A stretch of 37,394 bases of DNA, from the NCBI GenBank assembly GCA_028122735.1, contig JAOHSR010000002.1, positions 80,760 to 118,153 of the forward strand, read 5' to 3'. Origin of the DNA: Flavobacteriales bacterium. GTDB lineage: Bacteria; Bacteroidota; Bacteroidia; Flavobacteriales; BACL11. Within the stretch, counting starts at the first letter, position 1; every line of letters begins with the position of its first letter. This document shows positions 7,183 to 16,092 of this stretch, in pieces. The notes below the pieces were generated by a model. The model saw only the letters and a program-made list of their open reading frames with translations, made no database searches and was not told where the DNA came from. Both the position numbers and the translations under genes were made by a program.

Positions 7183-10100
7183 ATGATGCTGAAAAAAATT
7201 TATTTTACTTTCTATTTTTTACTAACTGTTTTTTTAGTGAATTCTCAAGTAGTTATTAATGAATATTCAGCATCAAATTTTGACAGTCACCTTGATAATT
7301 ATGGTGAGTATGAAGATTGGGTAGAGCTTTACAACACTACAAACTCTGATATTGACTTAAATGGTTGGTCATTAACAGACAAGCCATCAAACCTTAGTAA
7401 GTGGTCTTTTCCTGGATCTTTTATAGTAAGTGCAAATAGTGTTGCTATTGTCTACTGTTCTGGTCTTAACGAACTTGTTGGTGGTATTGCACACACTAAT
7501 TTTAAGATAACACAAACAAAAACAAGCGAAGTATTTGTTCTTTCTGATGCAGGTGGAAACATTATTGATTCAGCAAGTGCTGTTCCAGCTCAAAAATCAC
7601 ACTCAAGAGGTAGGGATGTAAATGGCGGAACTACTTGGTCTGTTTTTACAACTGCAACACCAAACACAAACAACTCTGGAGCAATGCTTGAATATGCGCC
7701 ATTACCAATTTTTTCTCAATCATCCGGATATTACAGTGCTCCGTTTGACTTAACATTGAGTTGCGCTGATCCAAATGCTTTATTATATTATACAACAGAT
7801 GGAAGTAAACCAGATAATAGTTCCAACCTATATACAGGTCCTTTTAATATTTCTTCTACTTCAGTAGTAAAAGCTGTTGCATATAGCACAAATAGCTTGG
7901 TGCCTCCAAGTTTTATTGATTACCACACTTTTTTTATTAATGATACTCACACCGTTCCAATACTTTCTGTTTCTGGAGACAGTGTAGCTGTTTTGATTGA
8001 AGATGGATTACAAACTATTGGGAGCTGGTGGAATGGGACTCCACACGAACCTCAGGGAACAATTGAATGGTTTGATAAAAATGGTGTTTTAATTGATAAA
8101 GGTACTGGTGAGTTTAACAAGCATGGAAACGATTCTTGGGCTTATGATCAAAGAGGGTTTGATTACGTTATGAGAGATCAATTTGGGTATAATCATGCTC
8201 TTCAAGATAAAGTTTTTGACACAAAGAGTCGAGAAAAATTTCAAAGAGTTATTGTGAAGGCTGCAGCAAATGATAATTATCCTGCTGCTTTTGGAAGCTC
8301 TGGAGGACATATTAGAGATGCTTATATACACCACTTATCTCAGCTTGCCGATCTAAGACTAGATGAAAGATCAACAAAATCATGTGTGTTATATCTAAAT
8401 GGAGATTATTGGGGTGTTTATGAAATGAGAGAAAAAGTAGATGATCATGATTTTACTGACTACTATTACGATCAAGATAAAAATAATTTACAATACCTAA
8501 AAACCTGGGGTAATACATGGATTGAGTATGGTGGAGCGCAAGCTCAAACAGATTGGGATAATCTTAAAAATTATATCACAACTAACTCCATGGCAAATCA
8601 GGCAAATTATCAAACTGTAAAAAGCCAATATAATACTGGAAGTATTATTGACTACTTTTTACTCAATTCCTATGTGGTTTGTGGAGATTGGTTAAATTGG
8701 AATACCGCTTGGTGGAGAGGACTAGATACGAATGGAGAAAAGAAGAAGTGGAGATATACTCTCTGGGACATGGACAATACATTTGACCATGGAACAAATT
8801 ACACAGGTGTTCCTACAATGTCTGTAAATGCTGACCCTTGCGATCCAAGTAGTTTAAGTGACCCTGGTGGGCAAGGACACGTTCCTATTTGGAATGAGCT
8901 CTTAAATAATTCTGATTTTTTTGATGACTACTTAAATCGTTGGCAAGACTTGGCTAATGGTTATTTGTCATGCGATACAATGATTGCGGTTTTAGATAGT
9001 ATGATAAATGTCATTGACCCCGAAATGCCAAGGCAAATTGCTAAGTGGGGAGGAACATATACTGAGTGGCAATCAAATGTTCAAGACATTAGAGATTTTA
9101 TAAACGCCCGATGTAGCATAATGAATGCTGGCTTTGGACCTTGTTATCCTGCGCTTTCAGGCCCTCACAATATTACGGTTCAAATTTTAGGAATTGGAGA
9201 GGTAGAAATGAGTGATGGAAATTTAATAAATCAAAATAATACTGGCTGGACTGATCAGAGGTATGGTGGTGTTAATCTTCCTTTTGAAGTGAAAAGCGGA
9301 ACTTTTCAAAATTGGGAAATAGTCCCTAGTGGTGTTTATACATATGATCCGTTTGTAGATACTTTAGTATTAGACCTTCAGGGGAATGTGACTGTAATAG
9401 CAAACTTTATTCCTCCTGTAGAAACAAGAGACATAACCTATAAAATTAACCCTCCGGGAACTGCCTCAGATATAATAGTGGATGGAAATAATCTTGGTAC
9501 TATTCCAAGTACAATTACATATACCTTAGGTGACACTGTGACTGCCTCCCCTGTTATTGATCCATTATATGGTTTTAGCAATTGGACAAGTGATAGTATA
9601 AGTATTTTACCACAAAACAGTAGTCAGAATATTTCTTTTTATACCAATAATCATGATACGATAACTCTAAACTTGTATTTACTACCAACGATTGAAGCTT
9701 TTATTTCTGGAAGTGATACTATTTGCTCCAATAAAAACACTCCTGCTGAAGTAAGTGTGGCTTTTACTGGAATTGCTCCTTATACTTTTAATTACTCAGT
9801 AAATGGGACTATCCAAAGTGAAATAACAACTACCAACAATCCATATACTATCGAAACAAATGAAGGTGGAGTTTATAATCTAATTAGTTTTTCTGATGCT
9901 GTAGAGCAAGGAGGACTTAGTGGTCAGGCTTTTGTAACTATTCAAGACGCTCCTGTTGCTGACTTTAAGTTAAGTCCAAATGAAACAAGTGTCATCTATA
10001 CTACTATTAAAATGATAGATAAGTCTACTAATAATACAAATAGTTGGCAATGGGATTTTGGCGATAATCTAGGATATAGTACAGTGCAAAATCCTTCATA

Positions 10101-10503
10101 TACTTATCCTGAGGAAGTATCTCAGTATCAAATATTTTTAAAGGTTAGAAATGCTGCTGGCTGTGCCGATTCGATCTATAAGATTCTAAATATTGTTGAT
10201 GACCATTGGATTTATGTTCCAAATTCCTACACGCCAAATTCGGATGCGAAAAATGATCGCTTCATTATTGATCACTACGGTGTCTTGGAGCAAAGCTTTT
10301 CTATAAATATCTTTAATCGATTAAACGAATTAGTTTTCTCGAGCAATAATATTGATGAGTTAAACAAGGAAAATGGTTGGGATGGTAAGCATCTTTTTAA
10401 AGGATTTGATCTGCCTTCGGGAACATATATATATGAACTTTCATATCAAGATATTGAAGGCTGGAAGCACTATAAGACAGGTAAGATTAACTTAATCCGG
10501 TAA
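7183..10503 (+). CDS. Secreted multidomain CotH kinase-family protein with lamin-tail, chitobiase-like and PKD domains and a type B T9SS tail
   Basis: 1106 aa. Signal peptide MMLKKIYFTFYFLLTVFLVNSQ. Domains in order: lamin-tail domain (about 22-125; INEYSA, EDWVELYNT, IDLNGWSLTDK); chitobiase/beta-hexosaminidase C-terminal-type repeat (about 180-255; YYTTDGSKPDNSSNLYTGPF); CotH domain (about 260-570; VLYLNGDYWGVYEMREKVDD and LWDMDNTFDHG with Asp529/Asp531); beta-rich modules; a PKD domain (about 925-1000; SWQWDFGDN); and a gliding-associated C-terminal domain (about 1010-1106; VPNSYTPNSDAKNDRF, GWDGK, SGTYIYEL). CotH proteins are atypical kinases known from Bacillus spore coats; the role in Bacteroidota is unknown. 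The C-terminal tail implies export by the type IX secretion system and display at or beyond the outer membrane. The next CotH gene follows after 3 bases. Confidence 0.9.
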   Translation: MMLKKIYFTFYFLLTVFLVNSQVVINEYSASNFDSHLDNYGEYEDWVELYNTTNSDIDLNGWSLTDKPSNLSKWSFPGSFIVSANSVAIVYCSGLNELVGGIAHTNFKITQTKTSEVFVLSDAGGNIIDSASAVPAQKSHSRGRDVNGGTTWSVFTTATPNTNNSGAMLEYAPLPIFSQSSGYYSAPFDLTLSCADPNALLYYTTDGSKPDNSSNLYTGPFNISSTSVVKAVAYSTNSLVPPSFIDYHTFFINDTHTVPILSVSGDSVAVLIEDGLQTIGSWWNGTPHEPQGTIEWFDKNGVLIDKGTGEFNKHGNDSWAYDQRGFDYVMRDQFGYNHALQDKVFDTKSREKFQRVIVKAAANDNYPAAFGSSGGHIRDAYIHHLSQLADLRLDERSTKSCVLYLNGDYWGVYEMREKVDDHDFTDYYYDQDKNNLQYLKTWGNTWIEYGGAQAQTDWDNLKNYITTNSMANQANYQTVKSQYNTGSIIDYFLLNSYVVCGDWLNWNTAWWRGLDTNGEKKKWRYTLWDMDNTFDHGTNYTGVPTMSVNADPCDPSSLSDPGGQGHVPIWNELLNNSDFFDDYLNRWQDLANGYLSCDTMIAVLDSMINVIDPEMPRQIAKWGGTYTEWQSNVQDIRDFINARCSIMNAGFGPCYPALSGPHNITVQILGIGEVEMSDGNLINQNNTGWTDQRYGGVNLPFEVKSGTFQNWEIVPSGVYTYDPFVDTLVLDLQGNVTVIANFIPPVETRDITYKINPPGTASDIIVDGNNLGTIPSTITYTLGDTVTASPVIDPLYGFSNWTSDSISILPQNSSQNISFYTNNHDTITLNLYLLPTIEAFISGSDTICSNKNTPAEVSVAFTGIAPYTFNYSVNGTIQSEITTTNNPYTIETNEGGVYNLISFSDAVEQGGLSGQAFVTIQDAPVADFKLSPNETSVIYTTIKMIDKSTNNTNSWQWDFGDNLGYSTVQNPSYTYPEEVSQYQIFLKVRNAAGCADSIYKILNIVDDHWIYVPNSYTPNSDAKNDRFIIDHYGVLEQSFSINIFNRLNELVFSSNNIDELNKENGWDGKHLFKGFDLPSGTYIYELSYQDIEGWKHYKTGKINLIR

Positions 10504-10506
10504 CAA

Positions 10507-12312
10507 ATGTTTACTTTACAGTCAAAAGCATATTATAGCTTTTTCCTTTGCTTAGTGGCTTTTTCTTTATCATTCAATCTACACTCGCAAACACTGTTCA
10601 ACTATAGCCCACAAGGCCTTTATGATGGGCCTGGTGGTATGTATGAAAAAGATTCTCTTAGAACATTATATGTTAATTTTCATGATCCTAATTACCATTC
10701 TATTTTACAAAACTCCTTTTTTACCAATCCATCATACAGAATTCCTGCGAGCATAACTTTAGGAGATATTACTTTAGACAGTATTGGTGTGAGATACAAG
10801 GGCAATTCTACGTTTTGCATACCAAATGATAATGGCGTGCCTAAAGTTCCATATAACTTAGATATGAATTACTGGATATCTGGGCAAAAACTATTAGGAT
10901 ATAAAAAATTAAAGCTTGCTAACGCCTGGATGGATGCAACTTTTCAAAAAGAATATATTGCTTCTAAAATCTACCAAAAATACTTGCCTTCTCCAGAGGT
11001 TAATTTAATGAAACTTAATGTACAAGGAAATTATTTAGGGTTATACGTTAATACGGAATCAATCAACAAACAATTTGCAAAAAAGCATTTTGACTATGAT
11101 GACGGCGCCTTATTTAAATGTGACGCTAGTGGAATGTTTTGTGATACAACGGGAACGCCTCCGGGTGGATACCCTGGGCTAAACTGGAATGGGTCTTCAG
11201 ATAGCACATTATATTACTCTAGTTATGACATAAAATCAAATCATGGTTGGAAAGAATTTATTGATATGATATATGCTTTAAATTTCACTCCAAATAATCT
11301 TGATTCTTTTTTAAATATTGATAGGGCTCTATGGGCCTTTGCTGTTAACACCGTTATTGGAAACTTTGATAGTTATAATGGATACTATGTTCACAACTAC
11401 TATATGTACCAAAATGAAGATAATCTGTTTCAAATGATTCCATGGGATTTAAGTCAGAGCTTTATTAATGCTTTGCTTGGATGGGATATTTTCACACCAT
11501 TAGGCCCTACTCATCCAACACAATACGACCCTTACTATGGTTCTGACCCCTCTCTGTTTAGGCCCTTAACCGAATTTCTTTTTAATAATGCAGAGTACAG
11601 AAGACTATATACTGCTCATTTAAGAACAGTGATAAATGAAATAGACACAAATCAAATAAGAAGCGAGGTGCAAACTATGCAGGCAATGGCCTACACTGCC
11701 ATGGATAATGACATACACAAGCTCTTTTCTAGCGCTGACTACTTTAATAATGTGGAGCAAGATATTAGTAATTTGGCCTGGGGAGGGTATGGATTTGGAG
11801 GAATAATGTCATGTTTAAGACATAGAATTCCCTTCTTACTTGCGCATTCAGAAATAAGCGCAACTCCACCAAATATATTTAACGTACAGGTTGACAATGG
11901 GATTATAACTGCAAATGTTAATAACGAATCCTATGTTGAGCTAATGGCAACAGTTAGCGAATATAATTCAAAGTTTACCTCCTTTAATATGTATGATGAT
12001 GGAACAAATGGTGATGACCAAACAAATGACGGTATTTATTCGTGTTATGTTCCGTTTGCTACATCTCCTTTAGTAAAGTTTTATGTAAAGGCTAGAAACT
12101 CTCAAGCAATGATGCTTTCACCTGAAAGAGCTGAATATGAGTTTTATGAATACTACTCCATTTCTCATGTTTTGGACAAACCCCAATCGATTAATAAAGA
12201 AATTGTTTTTATTACAGATATGTTGGGCAAGAAATCCAAATTCAAATACAATACTCCTCTAATTTTTATTTATAATGATGGCAGTGCTGAAAAGAAATTC
12301 TTTGTAAAATAA
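10507..12312 (+). CDS. Second secreted CotH kinase-family protein, probable type A T9SS tail
   Basis: 601 aa. N-terminal signal peptide (hydrophobic stretch, cleavage near HSQ at residue 27). The CotH domain spans about 45-430: IGVRYKGNST, YKKLKLANAW, VQGNYLGLYVNTES and MIPWDLSQSF (Asp314). The W-D motif is followed by L-S rather than the M-D seen in the upstream paralogue, so catalytic competence is less certain. A beta-sandwich follows (about 455-560), containing the acidic DDGTNGDDQTNDGIYS. The last 40 residues (ITDMLGKKSKF, then LIFIYNDGSAEKKFFVK) resemble a shortened Por/type A T9SS sorting domain. It lies 3 bases downstream of the first CotH gene, so the two are surely co-transcribed and probably work on the same surface process. 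Confidence 0.87.
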   Translation: MFTLQSKAYYSFFLCLVAFSLSFNLHSQTLFNYSPQGLYDGPGGMYEKDSLRTLYVNFHDPNYHSILQNSFFTNPSYRIPASITLGDITLDSIGVRYKGNSTFCIPNDNGVPKVPYNLDMNYWISGQKLLGYKKLKLANAWMDATFQKEYIASKIYQKYLPSPEVNLMKLNVQGNYLGLYVNTESINKQFAKKHFDYDDGALFKCDASGMFCDTTGTPPGGYPGLNWNGSSDSTLYYSSYDIKSNHGWKEFIDMIYALNFTPNNLDSFLNIDRALWAFAVNTVIGNFDSYNGYYVHNYYMYQNEDNLFQMIPWDLSQSFINALLGWDIFTPLGPTHPTQYDPYYGSDPSLFRPLTEFLFNNAEYRRLYTAHLRTVINEIDTNQIRSEVQTMQAMAYTAMDNDIHKLFSSADYFNNVEQDISNLAWGGYGFGGIMSCLRHRIPFLLAHSEISATPPNIFNVQVDNGIITANVNNESYVELMATVSEYNSKFTSFNMYDDGTNGDDQTNDGIYSCYVPFATSPLVKFYVKARNSQAMMLSPERAEYEFYEYYSISHVLDKPQSINKEIVFITDMLGKKSKFKYNTPLIFIYNDGSAEKKFFVK

Positions 12313-12341
12313 ATAGATTTACTTTCATTGTCTATCTTATT

Positions 12342-12360
12342 TGCAAAAGTTATATTTGCA
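12342..12360. repeat. Inverted repeat TGCAAA-7 bp-TTTGCA overlapping the ileS promoter box
   Basis: A perfect 6-bp inverted repeat (12342-12347 and 12355-12360) with a 7-base spacer. The right arm overlaps the -7 box TATATTTG. It could be an operator half-site pair or chance in AT-rich DNA. It is too short and lacks a T-tract to call a terminator. Confidence 0.3.
12351..12358 (+). promoter_or_regulatory. -7 promoter box (TATATTTG) with possible -33 TTG, for ileS-dksA-lspA
   Basis: Exact TAnnTTTG match 22 bases before the ileS ATG. A TTG at 12328-12330 lies 20 bases upstream, the spacing expected for the Bacteroidota -33 element. This is the most complete promoter in the window. Confidence 0.62.
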
Positions 12361-12380
12361 CGAATTAGCTAGTAGTAATC

Positions 12381-15300
12381 ATGAGTAAATTTAAAGAATA
12401 TAGCGCCCTAGATCTTTCAGCAGCCAACAAAAGCATCTTAGACTTTTGGAACCAAGAGTCTGTTTTTGAAAAGAGTTTTGGTGATAAAAATAAAAGCTAT
12501 AACTTTTATGAAGGCCCTCCATCTGCCAATGGAATGCCAGGCATTCACCATGTTATTGCAAGAACCATAAAAGATCTTTTTTGTAGATACAAAACCTTAA
12601 AAGGTTTTAATGTTTATCGAAAAGCGGGATGGGACACACATGGGCTTCCTGTAGAGCTTGGTGTAGAAAAAGAATTAAATATAACTAAAGAAGACATTGG
12701 AACTAAGATATCTATTGAAGATTATAATAAAGCATGTAGGGTTAATGTAATGAAATACCAAGCTGCCTGGGAAGATATTACGACAAAAATGGGGTATTGG
12801 GTTGATATGAAAAACCCGTATGTTACTTATGACAATAAGTATATTGAAAGTGTTTGGTGGTTATTAAAACAATTACATAATAAAAAACTATTATATAAAG
12901 GGCATACTGTTCAACCCTTCTCACCAAAAGCAGGTACTGGTCTTAGTACACACGAATTGAATCAGCCAGGTTGCTATCGTAACGTAAAAGACACTTCTGC
13001 TATAGCACAATTTAAAATTATAAAAAATAAGCAAAGTAAATTTTTATTTGAAAAAACAGGTAAAAGTATCTTCTTCCTTGCCTGGACAACAACTCCATGG
13101 ACTCTTCCCTCAAATACTGCTCTAGCTGTTGGCAAAAAAATAACATATGTGTTAGTTGAAACTGTAAATCAATATAATGGAGAGATTTACTCCGTAATAC
13201 TTGCAAAAGATTTGCTTTCAAAACATTTTAAAACGGAAAACGAAAACACCTCTTTTGAAACATACGAGGTTGGAAACAAATCTCGTCCTTATGTGGTTTT
13301 AAAGGAATTTACTGGAGATTTATTAGTGGGACTAGTATATGATCAATTACTAAAATATGCAGTGCCTAAAAACGGAGATGCGTTCAGGGTTTTGGCTGGT
13401 GATTTTGTTACAACTGAAGATGGGACGGGTATCGTACATTTAGCGCCAAGTTTCGGGGCAGATGATGCTAGAGTAGCAAAACAAAATGGTATTGGCTCAC
13501 TTACTCTTGTTGATGAACAAGGTAGATTTACTAAAGAGGTAAATGATTTTTATGGGCAATATGTAAAAGATGAATTCTACACTGAAAATAATACAAAGCC
13601 AAAGCTACCTGCCGACGTTCAGATTATCATCAAACTAAAAGAATCTGGACTACTCTTTAACTCAGAGAAATACGAGCATAGCTACCCTCATTGTTGGAGA
13701 ACAGATAAACCAATTTTATATTATCCTATGGATAGTTGGTTCGTAAAAACAACCGAGCACAAACAAAGAATGATGGAACTCAACAAAACTATTAATTGGA
13801 AACCATCCTCTACTGGTGAAGGCCGATTTGGTAATTGGCTAGAGAATCTTGTAGACTGGAATTTATCAAGATCTAGATTTTGGGGTATTCCTTTGCCAAT
13901 CTGGAGAACTGAAAATGGTAAAGAAGAAATCTGTATTGGCTCGCTTGAGGACTTAAAAGCAGAAATAGATCGCTCAGTTAGTTTAGGTTTCATGAAAGAG
14001 AACCCACTTGCAGATTTTAAAGCGGGAGATTTCTCTGATGAAAATTATTCTATTTTTGATTTACACAGGCCATATGTCGATGATATCATTTTAGCTTCAA
14101 AGTCTGGATTAAGAATGACTAGAGAGCTTGATCTTATTGATGTTTGGTTTGATTCTGGCTCAATGCCATATGCTCAGCTTCATTACCCATTTGAAAACAA
14201 AGAGTTGTTTGCAAATCGATTCCCAGCTGATTTCATTGCTGAAGGAGTAGACCAAACAAGAGGTTGGTTTTTCACTTTACATGCAATATCCACACTTTTA
14301 TTTGACTCTGTTGCTTATAAAAATGTAGTGTCAAATGGACTTGTATTAGATAAAGATGGTAATAAAATGTCTAAACGACTTGGAAACGCAACAGATCCTT
14401 TTCAAACACTGGAAAAACATGGGGCTGATGCTACTAGATGGTATATGATTTCAAACGCCCAACCTTGGGACAATTTAAAATTTGATGAAGAAGGAATACT
14501 CGAGGTTAGAAGGAAATTTTTTGGCACACTATATAATGCTTATTCTTTTTTTACATTGTATGCAAATATTGATGGGTTTAAATACAATAATAAAGCAAGT
14601 TCATTAGAAGAAAGAGACATAACTGATCGATGGATTATTTCTGAATTAAATTCATTAATAAAAGATGTTGAAGCACATTATGAAAATTACGAGCCTACCA
14701 AAGCTAGTCGTGAAATTCAAGACTTTGTAACCACTAAGCTTAGTAACTGGTATATCCGATTAAACAGGAGAAGGTTTTGGAAAGGAGAATATAATTCCGA
14801 CAAAAAAAATGCCTATTGCACCTTATTTGAGTGTTTAAGTACTATTGCAATTATTTCCTGTCCAATTGCTCCATTCTACATGGATCAGTTGTATCAGGAT
14901 TTAAATCAGAGCACTAATTCTGTACATTTAGCAAGCTATCCAAAGTTTAAAAAAAATAATATCAATAAGGTTCTTGAAACTCAAATGCAATTAGCGCAAA
15001 TAATGTCTTCTTCAATTTTATCTTTAAGAAAAAAAGAAAAAATTAGAGTGCGACAACCACTTGCTTGCGCATTAGTTGCGGTATCAAATGAAGAAACCCG
15101 ACAGGCTCTTGAGAAATCTACAGAAATTATATTAGGCGAAACAAACTTGAAAGGACTAGAATTTCTATCACAAGATTCCGATAAGCTTTCAAAAAAAGCA
15201 AAACCAAATTTTAAAATATTAGGACCAAAATATGGAAGCAAAATAAAGGAGGTTTCAGCTCTTATTCAAAACTTAAATAACCAACAAATTAAAACACTTG

Positions 15301-15707
15301 AATCTCATGGCTCAATAAATGTTAAGGAGGGGGTCGAAATTTCTATCGACGATGTAGAGATTGTTTCTGAAGATATCGCAGGATATTCCGTTTCAACAAA
15401 TAATTATTTTAGTGTTGCTTTGGATGTTAGTATTTCACAAGAATTAAGCGATGAAGGTTTGGCAAGAGAATTTATAAATCGAATTCAAAATTTACGAAAA
15501 GACAAAGGTTATTTGGTAACTGATAAAATTTATATTGAACTTGAAAAAAACAATGAAGTTGAAAGAGCAATTAAAAATAATTTGACATATATTTGTAATG
15601 AAACGTTAACAGAAGAGCTTAAATTTGGTTTGAAAAAATTAGAAAATTATGACGAATTAATTCTGGTAAACAACATTGTCTGTAGGGTTTTAATTTATAA
15701 GAAATAG
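12381..15707 (+). CDS. ileS: Isoleucyl-tRNA synthetase, type 2, with swapped HIGH motif (GIHH)
   Basis: 1108-aa class I aminoacyl-tRNA synthetase that charges tRNA-Ile in the cytoplasm. The catalytic core starts YEGPPSANGMPGIHHVIART; the usual HxGH signature appears as Gly54-Ile55-His56-His57. GWDTHGLPVE, the editing (CP1) domain with TTTPWTLPSNTALAV, and LVDWNLSRSRFWGIPLP follow. The KMSKS loop is KMSKR (662-666) and the C-terminal anticodon-binding region ends the protein. Length and sequence match the eukaryote-like IleRS2 type, which is naturally less sensitive to mupirocin. First gene of an operon with the DksA-like gene (1-base gap) and lspA, behind the box at 12351-12358. Confidence 0.97.
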   Translation: MSKFKEYSALDLSAANKSILDFWNQESVFEKSFGDKNKSYNFYEGPPSANGMPGIHHVIARTIKDLFCRYKTLKGFNVYRKAGWDTHGLPVELGVEKELNITKEDIGTKISIEDYNKACRVNVMKYQAAWEDITTKMGYWVDMKNPYVTYDNKYIESVWWLLKQLHNKKLLYKGHTVQPFSPKAGTGLSTHELNQPGCYRNVKDTSAIAQFKIIKNKQSKFLFEKTGKSIFFLAWTTTPWTLPSNTALAVGKKITYVLVETVNQYNGEIYSVILAKDLLSKHFKTENENTSFETYEVGNKSRPYVVLKEFTGDLLVGLVYDQLLKYAVPKNGDAFRVLAGDFVTTEDGTGIVHLAPSFGADDARVAKQNGIGSLTLVDEQGRFTKEVNDFYGQYVKDEFYTENNTKPKLPADVQIIIKLKESGLLFNSEKYEHSYPHCWRTDKPILYYPMDSWFVKTTEHKQRMMELNKTINWKPSSTGEGRFGNWLENLVDWNLSRSRFWGIPLPIWRTENGKEEICIGSLEDLKAEIDRSVSLGFMKENPLADFKAGDFSDENYSIFDLHRPYVDDIILASKSGLRMTRELDLIDVWFDSGSMPYAQLHYPFENKELFANRFPADFIAEGVDQTRGWFFTLHAISTLLFDSVAYKNVVSNGLVLDKDGNKMSKRLGNATDPFQTLEKHGADATRWYMISNAQPWDNLKFDEEGILEVRRKFFGTLYNAYSFFTLYANIDGFKYNNKASSLEERDITDRWIISELNSLIKDVEAHYENYEPTKASREIQDFVTTKLSNWYIRLNRRRFWKGEYNSDKKNAYCTLFECLSTIAIISCPIAPFYMDQLYQDLNQSTNSVHLASYPKFKKNNINKVLETQMQLAQIMSSSILSLRKKEKIRVRQPLACALVAVSNEETRQALEKSTEIILGETNLKGLEFLSQDSDKLSKKAKPNFKILGPKYGSKIKEVSALIQNLNNQQIKTLESHGSINVKEGVEISIDDVEIVSEDIAGYSVSTNNYFSVALDVSISQELSDEGLAREFINRIQNLRKDKGYLVTDKIYIELEKNNEVERAIKNNLTYICNETLTEELKFGLKKLENYDELILVNNIVCRVLIYKK

Positions 15708-15708
15708 C

Positions 15709-16083
15709 ATGAAAGAAAAAACAACATATACAAAGGCTGAATTAAAAGAATTCAAAAGCCTAATATTAAAAAAAATTGATAGTGCTGAAGATGATTTAGC
15801 AATTTTAAGAGCGTCTTGCGCAAATGATGCTGACAATGGAACAGAAGACACCTCTCCAACATTTAAAGCTTTCGAAGAAGGCTCTACTACTCTATCAAAA
15901 GAGGAAAACACAAAGCTAGCCGAAAGACAGGCGAAGTTTATTATTAACCTTAAAAATGCATTAATTAGAATTGAAAACAATTCATATGGTGTTTGCCGAA
16001 TTACTGGAAAGTTAATTTCTAAAGAACGCCTAACATTAGTTCCACATGCCACTCTTAGTATTGAAGCAAAAAAAGCTCAATAA
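15709..16083 (+). CDS. TraR/DksA-family regulator lacking most zinc-finger cysteines
   Basis: A 124-aa DksA-like protein, expected to bind the RNA polymerase secondary channel and tune transcription. It has an N-terminal helix pair (YTKAELKEFKSLILKKIDSAEDDL ... LAERQAKFIINLKNALIRIE) forming the coiled coil. The C-terminal globule is NNSYGVCRITGKLISKERL, then VPHATLSIEAK. Aligned to E. coli DksA, only the first zinc cysteine remains (Cys96); the others are Thr99, Ser117 and Ala120. Zinc binding is therefore unlikely. The Asp pair typical of the DksA coiled-coil tip appears as NDADNGTED, which needs structural alignment. I recall this form as common in Bacteroidota. It lies between ileS and lspA, 1 and 9 bases from its neighbours. 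Confidence 0.88.
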   Translation: MKEKTTYTKAELKEFKSLILKKIDSAEDDLAILRASCANDADNGTEDTSPTFKAFEEGSTTLSKEENTKLAERQAKFIINLKNALIRIENNSYGVCRITGKLISKERLTLVPHATLSIEAKKAQ

Positions 16084-16092
16084 AATTAAGAT

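Noticed and set aside
15690-16052. 120-codon minus-strand frame
   Set aside because: Antisense to the DksA-like gene and without any recognisable feature.
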